This document shows positions 45,274 through 53,897 of a stretch of DNA of 64,000 bases, one piece after another; position 1 is the first letter of the stretch; every line of letters begins with the position of its first letter. Position numbers and translations under genes: made by a program. Source of the DNA: Armatimonadota bacterium (lineage in GTDB: Bacteria > Armatimonadota > Fimbriimonadia > Fimbriimonadales > Fimbriimonadaceae); the NCBI GenBank assembly GCA_020161505.1, contig JAIUNY010000003.1, positions 186,001 to 250,000 on the forward strand, given 5' to 3'. The notes beneath the pieces were generated by a model that worked only from the letters and a program-made list of their open reading frames with translations, was not told the origin of the DNA and made no database searches.

Positions 45274-45401
45274 AGTAAGCAACCTCTCCGAAGCCACACG
45301 GCTCCGACGTTCTCTATGTTAACGGATTGCAACGGCCCGCCGCTCAGAATTCCGGGTCCTCCCGTGCCAACCGGGCCCCTCGGCACGAAGAACCAGAAAA
45401 A

Positions 45402-45434
45402 ATACGAGGGCCGGATGGATCGCTCCATCCGGCC
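45402..45434 (-). terminator. Rho-independent terminator of the three-gene secreted module
   Basis: GGCCGGATGGA (45409-45419) and TCCATCCGGCC (45424-45434) form a perfect 11-bp stem. On the minus strand it is followed by CTCGTATTTTTT. It lies 25 nt after the gene ending at 45460. Confidence 0.85.
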
Positions 45435-45459
45435 GTTTCGCTTTCTCTTCCGTAAATGG

Positions 45460-46500
45460 TCACTTTCCAGGAGGAGCAGTAAGCCAAGACTGCCCCATAT
45501 CCGTTCGGAATCCCCAGTTCTGACCACTCGTCGGATCCTGCCCTTCGACCCTGACATACGGACGGGTCTTCGACTTCTTCAAAGTCGGGCCGCTCTCAGC
45601 CCACAATTCAGCCTCCTGCTGGCTGGAAAACCCGAGTTCCTTGTAGTTGTCCTTTACCCGGCGAACCATCTCGTCTTTGAGCTCTTTTGGCCACCCATTT
45701 GACGAACCATTCATTGGCATCATTGCCAGCAGTCGAGCTGACTCACTGTTTGCCCATGTCAAGAAGTTGAGATAGGCCTCGCGCATCTTTACCCGTTGCA
45801 CTTCACGGATCTCGCCTACCTGTTTGGCGATCTCACTGTAGATCATATCAAGCCGATGTTCGCTCGTGATGTCGACAACGCTCAGGCACATCGGAAGCAT
45901 CCTATATCCGCTCCCCTCAAAGGGCGACTTCGCTCTGCGATCCGGCCCCACCGGAAGATAACTTTCGTCAGCCTGTTCATCTGCGACTTCGCTGACGCGA
46001 TCTGGTTCTTGCCGGTCACCTGATTGCCCGGAGATAGCAACATCAACCGACTTACCATTTAGTTCAAGGGTGACCGTCAGAGTTGAGGAAATCACCGCAT
46101 TAAAGTCTGGTGAGCGAGTCAGGCGATCCCCGCGGAGCCCTGCCGATTCGCTCACAAATCGCTTAAGTTCATTCAAGAGTGCTGGATCACTATTCTTATC
46201 GATCTTGAGGTCGGTCTCTCGCGCCAGCTTCTCATGTAGTTTAGCCAGCTCCTTCATCTTGTAGAGCGGGAGGTATTCCTCTGAGACTAACGCTTTCCAA
46301 CCTTTCCCACGGATAAGGTGCCAACTTTCCCCGTCGCCTTTAGATTGAAACTCCTGTGGCGATAGCCCATGAAAAGCATGGAACTCAGTGTCAATCACGG
46401 GTCTTAGACCCACGACTACCCGGAGTTCCCCAGATCCGTCATTGAGACGGATCTGGGGGTTCGTTTGCATGAGAAATGCCGTAATGAGCGTACCGATCAC
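45460..46500 (-). CDS. Secreted protein of unknown function, paralogue of the gene at 47193
   Basis: A 346-residue protein with a short hydrophobic N-terminus (IGTLITAFLMQ). The GTG at 46500 overlaps the previous stop as GTGA and is preferred to a GTG at 46515. It shares with the 47193 product the segment W-(K/Q)-A-(L/I)-VSE-(E/D)-YL-x-L-x-KMK and a C-terminal FR-x-(D/S)T...W-L/A-x-P pattern, so they are paralogues. The middle is helical and charged. No known family was recognised. Confidence 0.65.
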   Translation of the reverse strand: MIGTLITAFLMQTNPQIRLNDGSGELRVVVGLRPVIDTEFHAFHGLSPQEFQSKGDGESWHLIRGKGWKALVSEEYLPLYKMKELAKLHEKLARETDLKIDKNSDPALLNELKRFVSESAGLRGDRLTRSPDFNAVISSTLTVTLELNGKSVDVAISGQSGDRQEPDRVSEVADEQADESYLPVGPDRRAKSPFEGSGYRMLPMCLSVVDITSEHRLDMIYSEIAKQVGEIREVQRVKMREAYLNFLTWANSESARLLAMMPMNGSSNGWPKELKDEMVRRVKDNYKELGFSSQQEAELWAESGPTLKKSKTRPYVRVEGQDPTSGQNWGFRTDMGQSWLTAPPGK

Positions 46501-46991
46501 TCGGTTAAACTCCACTTGATGTAGTCAAGTTTAGGATTGACTGGCCAAACGCGTTGCCTGTATACCGAAAACGGCGGATCCACTTGGTTGTTAAAAGTCC
46601 AGGCGTCAGACTCGGTCTTTTCGGCATAGGTGAGGATAACCTGACCATACTCGCCAGGATTAAGCCACACTTCTGTGTACTGTGCTGGGTTTCCGAACCC
46701 GTTGGGGTAAGGGTTGCGTCCTGGCCCGGGCGGAACAGGGACTAACTTCGTTCCCAAAGTCCCCAAACCTACTGTCCAGGTCGGTGGATACTCCATCGCA
46801 GATCCGGACACAGTATCATTCAGTGTCGAGTAGGTGATGTAGGGCAGTCTCCAGGTACAAGGCCCCATTCCAGCTGGACCGATCGGCGTCGTGACATTCT
46901 CGGATGTTACCGACGGAAAACCTGGAGGTCTCGTCCAGTCGGACGTAGGCATCGAAAGAGCGACAAGTGTGAGTAAGAGATATGTCCCCAT
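46497..46991 (-). CDS. Secreted protein with a G-tract promoter
   Basis: A 164-residue exported protein: the signal peptide MGTYLLLTLVALSMPTSDW is followed by a Pro/Gly/Tyr-rich, beta-like mature region (VTTPIGPAGMGPCTWRLPYITYSTLND). Its end, NPKLDYIKWSLTE, faintly resembles the end of the frameshifted protein at 33251 (PQWSDFIWHTEFFP), perhaps a shared family. The start at 46991 lies 7 nt after TAGCGT. It sits between two paralogous genes and overlaps the next by GTGA. Confidence 0.6.
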   Translation of the reverse strand: MGTYLLLTLVALSMPTSDWTRPPGFPSVTSENVTTPIGPAGMGPCTWRLPYITYSTLNDTVSGSAMEYPPTWTVGLGTLGTKLVPVPPGPGRNPYPNGFGNPAQYTEVWLNPGEYGQVILTYAEKTESDAWTFNNQVDPPFSVYRQRVWPVNPKLDYIKWSLTE

Positions 46992-46998
46992 GACTAAA

Positions 46999-47029
46999 AC
47001 GCTACCCCCCCCCCGATGTTGACAGTCAA
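46999..47029 (-). promoter_or_regulatory. Promoter with a G10 tract in the -35/-10 spacer (possible phase-variable switch)
   Basis: On the minus strand, TTGACT (47024-47029) and TAGCGT (46999-47004) are separated by 19 nt, of which the ten adjacent to the -10 are all G (47005-47014). The ATG follows 7 nt after the -10. Slippage in the tract would change the spacer; loss of two G gives the optimal 17. Confidence 0.6.
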
Positions 47030-47137
47030 TATGTGCAGGAATGTATGCGCAATTTAATACGTATTGTTTCGTGCAGTTTCGCGTGGCCCTTTGCAACCTG
47101 GCACGGGAGCATTCTGGATCGGAAAGTCCAACAAGTC

Positions 47138-47174
47138 ATGGAGTACCGGAGGCGTCCTCAATCCGGTACTCCAT
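47138..47174 (-). terminator. Perfect 13-bp hairpin downstream of the gene at 47193
   Basis: ATGGAGTACCGGA (47138-47150) and TCCGGTACTCCAT (47162-47174) pair perfectly around an 11-nt loop, 18 nt after the stop. No T run follows, so termination is uncertain; an mRNA-stabilising or attenuating role is possible. Confidence 0.55.
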
Positions 47175-47192
47175 TCACCGATTTGGCCAGAT

Positions 47193-48224
47193 TCAGTAGA
47201 GTCGTTGCGCGGCGGGCAGGGCCCAGAGTTGGCTCATCATCACCGACATGCCCGAATTTGCGCCCGTGCTCCATCGGAAGTTACAGTCCAGATGTTCGAT
47301 CGGATAAACCGCAACGATCTCTGGGTCTGCATTGATGAACTCGGTGACGGTTTGGGTCGGGAACCGCTCAAGAAGCCCAGGGATTCCCGTCAAGTGCGAA
47401 CGCAACAATCCCTTGGACCGCGCGTCCAGTTCCGACACGCGCTTCGCCGCCCTCATCTTTGCCCGATCTTGGCGACCCGATTCAGAGAGCCACTCCAAGT
47501 ATGGGCTGTAAGCTGCCCCACACTCTTGAATCTGAATCTCTCGCGCTGTTTTCACTTGCGCAAAGAGTTCAACGAGATCTTGATCGGGCACCACGCTTGT
47601 GCCTTCTGCCGAGTAGACATGAAACTCTGGGGGCGAGTACGTGTTTGTCATCAGTAGGGAGCCGCCGCCTTCAGGGAGCCGAGCGACATTCGGGAAGGTG
47701 TCGAGAGCGGTGTATGGATCGAGATCTGGTTCCGGGCGTTGGTTTGGCAACGTCACCCTGACCGTCACGTCACCAAGCTTCAGAACGATTGCGGTCTGGT
47801 GAGTGAGTCGTACGGCAAAGCCAGGAGCCTCAGTGTGGTTCAGAAATGACTCGCCGAGGGATCGAACAAAGAAGTCCTTCATCTCACTCATCACAAAAGG
47901 AGAACTTTTCGAGTCAACCACCCGCCGATTTTCCGCCCGAGCTTGACGATAGAACTCAGCAAATCGCTTCATTTTGTGAAGAGCAAGGTAGTCCTCGCTG
48001 ACAATGGCTTGCCAAGTCGCCCCCTTGAAGTGATGAAAGCGTTTGCCATCAGCAAGGAGCGCAAATGAGTAGTCGTCGCGCTTCTGATACATAAATGTAT
48101 CCTGAGCCGACCAAGTCTGCGTCGTGACAACGAATTGCCGAAGAGCGGGACGCGGTGCAGGAGTTTGAGCCAGACACAAGCTGGATGCGCTCATCAGGGC
48201 AAGCGCGGAGTATGCGAATTTCAC
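47193..48224 (-). CDS. Secreted protein of unknown function, paralogue of the gene at 45460
   Basis: A 343-residue protein with a signal peptide (FAYSALALMSASSLCLAQ). The GTG at 48224 is preceded by GAGGGGAAT and is preferred over an extension to 48251. The segment WQAIVSEDYLALHKMKRFAEFY matches WKALVSEEYLPLYKMKELAKLH in the 45460 product. The central part is predicted mixed alpha/beta. No known family was recognised. First gene of the module; a hairpin separates it from the next gene, which has its own promoter. Confidence 0.65.
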   Translation of the reverse strand: MKFAYSALALMSASSLCLAQTPAPRPALRQFVVTTQTWSAQDTFMYQKRDDYSFALLADGKRFHHFKGATWQAIVSEDYLALHKMKRFAEFYRQARAENRRVVDSKSSPFVMSEMKDFFVRSLGESFLNHTEAPGFAVRLTHQTAIVLKLGDVTVRVTLPNQRPEPDLDPYTALDTFPNVARLPEGGGSLLMTNTYSPPEFHVYSAEGTSVVPDQDLVELFAQVKTAREIQIQECGAAYSPYLEWLSESGRQDRAKMRAAKRVSELDARSKGLLRSHLTGIPGLLERFPTQTVTEFINADPEIVAVYPIEHLDCNFRWSTGANSGMSVMMSQLWALPAAQRLY

Positions 48225-48454
48225 AGTGATTCCCCTCGACCACCCACCCACCAGCAGCGGATGCGTCGCAGTAAAGAGCTAACCCTGATTTCTGCCCGAA
48301 ATCGGAGTTATCTCCGGTAAATCGGACGTTTATCCAACGGCGTGGTTACGACAAAACAAAATAGCTCTTCTGGCAACCAACAGTTCCGCCGAAAACGTCC
48401 GATAATCAGAGAGACAGTGCCCTCGCACAAACACGAGGGGCTCGGACGAGGGAC

Positions 48455-49201
48455 ATGATAAAGCTGAGGGCTTTTACGCTGATTGAGTTGCTGGTCGTGA
48501 TCGCGATTATCGCCGTCTTGGCGGCGCTCGTTTTCCCGGTATTCCTCACCGCCAAGGCAGCGGTTCATCAAATGGGCGTCGGTCGGGTGATGGGTCAAAA
48601 CTACACGGCCACCACCCTCTACATGTCCGATCACGACGATACATTCCCTCTCGCGATGTACCACGATGGTCTGCGTACCGTGGCCTGGTTTGGATCGCAG
48701 ATCGAAGCGAATGAGTTTGACCCCAACCAAGGGCTCATTGCCCCCTACCGAAAGGGCAAGCTCCCGAAGGATCCCTCGCTGGTGGCTCAACCTTACTTCG
48801 GAGATCCCACCGGAATCGGCTACAACTGGGGCGTCATCGGCTCAGATATGCACATCTCCGGGGACTACAGCGACTTCCCCAACTGCTCCGGCGCGGCGGC
48901 TCCTGGTCAGATTGAAAATCCGAGTCGGACAGCCGTCTTCGCCACCACCGCCTACTATTCCGTCCCCTGGCGCGATGGCGATGGGCAAAAGTATGAGTTC
49001 GCCTTCTTCGATCCCATGGAAACCTGGAATGGGGTTCCGAACCTCGATTTCCGCCACATGGGACAGGTGAAAATGGACAATGCCAAAGAGGAAGTCACCT
49101 CCACCGGGCATGCTCTGATCCTGTTTGCCGATGGGAATCTCAAGGTCGCCAAAGAGGCTCAACTGAAATCCGAGTGGTTTTGGCGACAAACTACGCCATA
49201 A
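48455..49201 (+). CDS. Prepilin-type N-terminal cleavage/methylation domain protein
   Basis: A 248-residue pseudopilin-like protein. The class III signal [26 protein letters not shown] is followed by VMGQNYTATTLYMSDHDDTFPLAMY, the usual pattern of this expanded family. The C-terminal region is beta-rich and ends with ALILFADGNLKVAKE. It may be a surface filament component or a protein displayed via the type IV pilus/type II secretion assembly route. A GAGGGAC site precedes the ATG. The upstream 203 nt hold a 10-bp inverted repeat (48322-48331 and 48393-48402). Confidence 0.85.
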   Translation: MIKLRAFTLIELLVVIAIIAVLAALVFPVFLTAKAAVHQMGVGRVMGQNYTATTLYMSDHDDTFPLAMYHDGLRTVAWFGSQIEANEFDPNQGLIAPYRKGKLPKDPSLVAQPYFGDPTGIGYNWGVIGSDMHISGDYSDFPNCSGAAAPGQIENPSRTAVFATTAYYSVPWRDGDGQKYEFAFFDPMETWNGVPNLDFRHMGQVKMDNAKEEVTSTGHALILFADGNLKVAKEAQLKSEWFWRQTTP

Positions 49202-49248
49202 CTTTGCCGCATTTCTGCGATTTCTCTCGTCGGAAAAGATAACACCCG

Positions 49249-49551
49249 ATGAGCACGGAACCGGAGACCACCTCGACCGCCCCTGAATCCATCGACGTCT
49301 ATCAGGTCACGGCGATCCTGATCGAACAAATGGCCTCGATCGCCTGGCAAAAGCTCGGCCTTCAGCCCGACCCCATCGCAGGCAAAGTCATCAAAGATCT
49401 GGGCCAAGCCAAAGTCGCGATTGATATTGTCGGGGAGCTGAGCCAGCACCTCATTCCCCAACTCGACGGCTCGGATGCCCGGCGCATCCAAAATCTCGTC
49501 TCAGACCTCAAAATCAACTTTGTTCAAAAATCAGCGGAGGCCTCCTCATGA
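49249..49551 (+). CDS. DUF1844 domain protein
   Basis: A 100-residue protein resembling DUF1844: IDVYQVTAILIEQMASIAWQKLGL, then GKVIKDLGQAKVAIDIVGEL and a C-terminal helix. These small cytoplasmic proteins are widespread in Armatimonadota-like, Acidobacterial and Deltaproteobacterial genomes and have no known function. It starts a three-gene run in which each next ATG overlaps the previous stop. Confidence 0.8.
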   Translation: MSTEPETTSTAPESIDVYQVTAILIEQMASIAWQKLGLQPDPIAGKVIKDLGQAKVAIDIVGELSQHLIPQLDGSDARRIQNLVSDLKINFVQKSAEASS

Positions 49552-49919
49552 CCCCTCTGCTCACCACGGAACGCCAGAACACCTTTCTGAATCACTTTTC
49601 CGAACTGGCCGACGTAGTCGAAGACGCTTGTCGCTACGGCATCTCGCCCGGCTTGGAAACGCGATATGCCGGCGTCCGGGCGTGGATGCTGACGAACTAT
49701 CGCGGATTCAAGCAAGGCCTGACTCCGTACCTGCCGCAGGCCGTCCGGAAGGGCAATCTCAGTTGGGAGGCTCCCCGTGATTCGGTCGAATCCCTGTTCC
49801 ACTCACCAACCTTGGATGAACTGTGCCGACGCTCTCAAGTTTCGCTTGGACAAACCCTCTCTCAGACCCGCCATGCGGTTCAGGAGTGTTTTGAAAAGAG
49901 CGGTACTCTCCAGGCATGA
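49548..49919 (+). CDS. Hypothetical helical protein
   Basis: A 123-residue soluble, helical protein (NHFSELADVVEDACRYGISPGLETRYAGVRAWMLTNYRGFKQGL). No signal, membrane segment or recognised family. Its ATG overlaps the DUF1844 stop (ATGA) and its stop overlaps the GNAT start, so it is probably translated with them. Confidence 0.65.
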   Translation: MTPLLTTERQNTFLNHFSELADVVEDACRYGISPGLETRYAGVRAWMLTNYRGFKQGLTPYLPQAVRKGNLSWEAPRDSVESLFHSPTLDELCRRSQVSLGQTLSQTRHAVQECFEKSGTLQA

Positions 49920-50878
49920 TCCTGAGAGCGTGGCACCCCGATGATGTCGTCGCCAGCGCGGGGTTGTGGAACCAACTCGGCCCCTCCAAATACGCCATTT
50001 CGCCGGAGCTTCTGAAGGCCAAAACCTTCGATCACCCCACCTTCTCTCCGGAGGCATCATTCGCCATCGAGGACGCAGGAGAGATTCAGGGCTTCATCGC
50101 CATCAAGTCGAGCCCGGTTCCTGGTCTCTACTTGGGAGCTGATTTTCCACGGGTCCACCTCAACTCATTGGCGTTCCGATCCGCAGAGGCCGGCGCGCTC
50201 CTGATGGATGCCGCGAAGCAGGCGGTCTCTGGTCGAGGCGCGATCCTTTTCGGTCAAGACAGCGGCCACTTCTTCCCTGGCGTGCCCGAAGAAGCCACCC
50301 ACCTGATGAGCTTTCTGGAGTCGCAAGGATTTCTTCGCGAAGGAGAATATCCCGCCCACGATCTTGAACACGATTTGGCCGAATACGCGCCACCACGGGG
50401 TTCGCTCGATCCACTGGATCAAGCCGGAGTGCGGCTCCTGCGGTGCACCCCGAATGACGAAGAAGCCCTCGAAGAGTTTCTCATCCGAGAATTCCCTGGA
50501 CGCTGGCACTACGACACGGTGATCCACAAGTGCCGTCATCAGGACGAGCATGGGGATGTTTTTGCCCTCTATGTAGGAGATTCTGTCGAAGGATTCGCCT
50601 ACACCCAGAGCTGGGAAACCACGAAGGAGCCGGTCGCAGGATGCGTGTGGGCCCAGGATTTGGGCGAAAACTGGGGAGGTCTCGGCCCGATTGGTGTCTC
50701 CCAGCGCGTACGAGGCAAGAAATTCGGCGGAGCCGTGCTGGCTGGCGCCCTCGACGAACTTCGGAAAGCCGGGGTGCGCAGGTGCATCATCGACTGGACG
50801 TCGCTCGTGGATTTCTACAACAAATACGGCTTCCAAGTGAACCGTCGGTACTGGACGTATCGACACCCCGGCACCTAG
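49916..50878 (+). CDS. GNAT-family N-acetyltransferase, probably two GNAT domains
   Basis: A 320-residue protein. The C-terminal half has the acetyl-CoA-binding pattern GPIGVSQRVRGKKFGGAVLAGALDELRKAGVRRC and a terminal FYNKYGFQVNRRYWTYR, typical of GNAT. The N-terminal half starts MILRAWHPDDVVASAGLWNQLGP and has a weaker GNAT-like fold. It would transfer acetyl from acetyl-CoA to an unknown amine. It may be transcribed from TACTCT (49904-49909) as well as with the operon. Confidence 0.85.
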   Translation: MILRAWHPDDVVASAGLWNQLGPSKYAISPELLKAKTFDHPTFSPEASFAIEDAGEIQGFIAIKSSPVPGLYLGADFPRVHLNSLAFRSAEAGALLMDAAKQAVSGRGAILFGQDSGHFFPGVPEEATHLMSFLESQGFLREGEYPAHDLEHDLAEYAPPRGSLDPLDQAGVRLLRCTPNDEEALEEFLIREFPGRWHYDTVIHKCRHQDEHGDVFALYVGDSVEGFAYTQSWETTKEPVAGCVWAQDLGENWGGLGPIGVSQRVRGKKFGGAVLAGALDELRKAGVRRCIIDWTSLVDFYNKYGFQVNRRYWTYRHPGT

Positions 50879-50941
50879 TTCGACAAAATCCCCGCCCGAA
50901 TACCAGCACGCAAGGTTGCCGATTCACGGAAAACCTCAGAT

Positions 50942-51769
50942 ATGCGAGGGATGCAGGTAGCAATGGGCATGGCGATGCTGACAATCGTCGGCGGAGTCGC
51001 AAGTTTTCCGGTGATCGCCAAAGGCGCACCGCAAATCGCCGCGATGGGAATGGCGTCGGGTACCGCCGCCAAACTAGCAGGCGATCAGACCACGGGTCTC
51101 AAGAAGGCCACCGAGGGCGCAAAGTCGGTGAAGTCTCTGGGAGACAAGCGAGCGAAGGAGGCCAATGAACTGATGGCTGACGCTCCGAAGTCTGCTGGCG
51201 GAGCTCAAGCTCTGCACGGCAAGGTTTTCCAACCCGGCGAAATCATCGCCGCCTTTGGCGCGAATCCAACGAAAGCCGCGAAGGATCTCGTTGGAGTGCC
51301 GGTGCAGGTCAACGGCGTCGTGCTGGAGCAAAAGGATCGTGGCGACCACGTGATGGTCATGCTCGGCCCCGAGGGAGGAGATTCCAGCGCCCCGATTTTT
51401 GCGTTCCGCATGCCCAAGGGTACGGCACCGTTTGAGCCAGGCAAGCCGATCACTTTGGAGGGCACGTTTGTGTTCCGCACCAAGGTCGATGGAATGGCGA
51501 ATGAAATCTATCTCGTCGAGAGCACGGGAGCGCAAGGCCCCGCTGCCGCAGCGGCCCCCGAAGAGCCGAAGGTGCCCTTCGATGGCTGGCGATACGTCGG
51601 TTCCGTGCAAACCAAAGAGGGCTCGACGGGAGTCTTCACCCGGGATGGCGAGACGATTTACGCACAGAACGGGGATATCTTGAGTGACGGCGTGAAGGTC
51701 TTCGGCATCAAGGCGGGCGAGGCGACCTTCGTCATTGACGGCGAGAAATCGGTCGTCACCCCCTGGTAA
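50942..51769 (+). CDS. Exported protein with possible OB-fold domain
   Basis: A 275-residue protein with an N-terminal hydrophobic stretch (AMGMAMLTIVGGVASFPVIA). Residues about 95-190 (GEIIAAFGANPTKAAKDLVGVPVQVNGVVLEQ, HVMVMLG, GKPITLEGTFVF) resemble an OB-fold of the tRNA_anti-like type. The C-terminal region (DGWRYVGSVQTKEGSTGVFTRDGETIYAQNGD) resembles the small beta domain seen in PilP-like proteins. Role uncertain; a type IV pilus link is only a guess. A strong terminator follows. Confidence 0.65.
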   Translation: MRGMQVAMGMAMLTIVGGVASFPVIAKGAPQIAAMGMASGTAAKLAGDQTTGLKKATEGAKSVKSLGDKRAKEANELMADAPKSAGGAQALHGKVFQPGEIIAAFGANPTKAAKDLVGVPVQVNGVVLEQKDRGDHVMVMLGPEGGDSSAPIFAFRMPKGTAPFEPGKPITLEGTFVFRTKVDGMANEIYLVESTGAQGPAAAAAPEEPKVPFDGWRYVGSVQTKEGSTGVFTRDGETIYAQNGDILSDGVKVFGIKAGEATFVIDGEKSVVTPW

Positions 51770-51803
51770 ACGCTTTTTTCCTGCGTGTTCTCCAAAAAGC
51801 TCA

Positions 51804-51828
51804 ACGGGTCAGCTCGACGCTGGCCCGT
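51804..51828 (+). terminator. Rho-independent terminator
   Basis: ACGGGTCAGC and GCTGGCCCGT form a 10-bp stem (one G-T wobble) around TCGAC, followed by TTGCTTGT. It lies 34 nt after the gene ending at 51769. Confidence 0.75.
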
Positions 51829-51919
51829 TTGCTTGTATCTGCCCCCATCTGTCGCGCTGGCCCGATTCTTGCGTCGGCCACCCCGGGGGGCAATGCGCCC
51901 TCTCTCTGCGGAGACTTTT

Positions 51920-52702
51920 ATGAACATGCGATACATTCTCTCTCTTGGTGGACTCTCGGTTCTCCTGGTCGCTCAAGCTTCAGCGACTACCTGGTCGTTC
52001 GACCTCCAACCGAAGGCAAACCAACCGGGCTACGGATACAGCGCCGCCGGTGGCAGCGTCAACCGAATCCAGAGCACCTTCAACACCAGCACCCAACGGT
52101 TCCGCTACGAAGTCAACATGGGCAATTCCGATAAGGGGACGCTTCCCGACGGATTCTGGCTCGCCATGAACGACGGCCCCAATCCGAAGGGGATCCCCAA
52201 CGAACTTGCAATCATGTACTTCGATACAGGCGTCACCAACGACGGTAAGGCCAAGCTCACCACGTATGCCTACAACGGTCAGAACGGCAACTCTTCGTAC
52301 TTCGATGGTAAGCCCGACGCTGGCACCCAAGCTCCGGACAAGATTCTCAGCTCGCTGACGAATACCAGCTGGATCAATGAACTGACCGTCCGCAACGAGG
52401 CCAACGGCACCAGAACGATGGTGATCGACATCAACGCCGCTCTGGTGAACGCGCACAAGCCCAAGTACGGCGATTCCTCTCAGTGGGAAGGGGTCCAGTT
52501 CGACAACAAGGTCGGCATCTGGTTCCACCAAGTTGACGGTCTCAGCGCAAGCTACGGAAACGATGGATTCCTCACCAACTTCTCCTTCAGCTCGCAGGGC
52601 TGGGTCGATGGTGAAAACCTCAATGCCGTGCCCGAACCGGCCACGATGACGATCCTTGCTCTCGCGGCAATGGCTCGTCGACGCAAGAAGCAACAAGCCT
52701 AA
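51920..52702 (+). CDS. PEP-CTERM secreted protein, paralogue 1 of 3
   Basis: A 260-residue exported protein with a signal peptide (YILSLGGLSVLLVAQASA), a beta-rich body and the C-terminal signal VPEPATMTILALAAMARRRK. The body shares FWLAMNDGPNPKG, DKILSSL and VGIWF motifs with the next two genes. Each of the first two genes in the trio ends at its own terminator. The start has a GGAG site. Function unknown; likely exosortase-sorted surface or matrix protein. Confidence 0.9.
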   Translation: MNMRYILSLGGLSVLLVAQASATTWSFDLQPKANQPGYGYSAAGGSVNRIQSTFNTSTQRFRYEVNMGNSDKGTLPDGFWLAMNDGPNPKGIPNELAIMYFDTGVTNDGKAKLTTYAYNGQNGNSSYFDGKPDAGTQAPDKILSSLTNTSWINELTVRNEANGTRTMVIDINAALVNAHKPKYGDSSQWEGVQFDNKVGIWFHQVDGLSASYGNDGFLTNFSFSSQGWVDGENLNAVPEPATMTILALAAMARRRKKQQA

Positions 52703-52730
52703 GCAGTTCACCGCTCTTCGCGGAATCGAA

Positions 52731-52764
52731 ATCGGCCCCTGCAGTCCGCAGGGGCCGATTTTTT
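52731..52764 (+). terminator. Rho-independent terminator
   Basis: ATCGGCCCCTGC and GCAGGGGCCGAT form a perfect 12-bp stem with loop AGTCC, followed by TTTTT. Confidence 0.93.
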
Positions 52765-52935
52765 GTGGCCTCTCACCCCCTCCCAAACCGGACAAATCGT
52801 CCATGCCATCCGGCTTAGGTGACAACCAAACCTGTTTTGATTACCTGGGGCCAATCCGGCTTGCGTCTTGCTCGGAATCTGCTCGACTGATCGGAGTTCC
52901 ACACTCACCGCTCCACCAGTCGAGGTTACAACTCA

Positions 52936-53715
52936 ATGAAATCCACATATCTGTTCTCAACCGTAGCCCTTGCGTCGGTCCTCGCCGCTGGAGCCAGCGC
53001 AACGACCTTCACCTTCGACTGGAAGGCCGGAGATCGCGGCAATGTCATGAACGACGCGGGCAAGCTCATGTCGATCAAGAGCAGCTTCGACACGAAGACC
53101 GACGTGCTGAAGTATCAGTTCACCGTCGCCGCCGAAAAGAACGACCCGAAAAACGAAATCAACGGCTTCTATCTCGCCCTCAACAATGGCCCGGATCCAT
53201 CTGGTCGATCGGGCGAAATGGCCGTGCTCTACTTCGATGCTTCCAAGTCGGGAAGCCCGATTCTCACCACCTACGCCTACAACGGCACCAGTGCCAAGAA
53301 GTCGTGGGAAGATGGCGACAACGCCAGCGGCAACCAATCCCCCGACAAGATCCTCAGTTCGATCAAGGACAAGAGCTGGGTCAACAGCACGATCTTCCGC
53401 ACCAACGCCGATGGATCGCGCACCCTTGGCTTCGACATCGACGCAACCAAGCTCAACCTGCACAAACCCAAGTACCCGACTGCTGGTGCGACATGGGACG
53501 GACTCGAGTTTGGAAACAAGGTCGGGATCTGGTTCGCCGGATTCGAAGACGGGCGCTTTAGCTACGGCAATGACGGGTTCCTCTCCGGGCTTAGCTACGG
53601 AGATCGCTCCGGCCTGGATGCCAACAACCTCCAGGCCGTTCCGGAACCCGCAACGATGTCGATCCTGGCCCTGGCGGCCGCGATTCGACGCCGCAAGAAT
53701 CGCAAGACCGCCTGA
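52936..53715 (+). CDS. PEP-CTERM secreted protein, paralogue 2 of 3
   Basis: A 259-residue paralogue: signal peptide (FSTVALASVLAAGASA), a body with FYLALNNGPDPSG, DKILSSIKDKSWVNS and VGIWFAG motifs, and the C-terminal VPEPATMSILALAAAIRRRKN signal. A GAGG site precedes the ATG. It lies in its own transcription unit between two terminators. Confidence 0.9.
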   Translation: MKSTYLFSTVALASVLAAGASATTFTFDWKAGDRGNVMNDAGKLMSIKSSFDTKTDVLKYQFTVAAEKNDPKNEINGFYLALNNGPDPSGRSGEMAVLYFDASKSGSPILTTYAYNGTSAKKSWEDGDNASGNQSPDKILSSIKDKSWVNSTIFRTNADGSRTLGFDIDATKLNLHKPKYPTAGATWDGLEFGNKVGIWFAGFEDGRFSYGNDGFLSGLSYGDRSGLDANNLQAVPEPATMSILALAAAIRRRKNRKTA

Positions 53716-53736
53716 TCAGCGGGATCATCAATCCTC

Positions 53737-53763
53737 AGAGGCGGCCTTCGGGCCGCCTCTTTC
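53737..53763 (+). terminator. Rho-independent terminator with UUCG loop
   Basis: AGAGGCGGCC-TTCG-GGCCGCCTCT, a perfect 10-bp stem with a stable UUCG tetraloop, is followed by TTT. Confidence 0.92.
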
Positions 53764-53897
53764 AGACTCATCGAGAGGTTCTGATGCCCAAAACCTCACA
53801 CATTTTTTCAGCTTTTCCCGAAATTGGCTCGAACTTTGCTCGGCAACAACTCGGAACTTTCTGCCGCTTTCCGAGTGGCAGAGAGGGAGATGATTAA

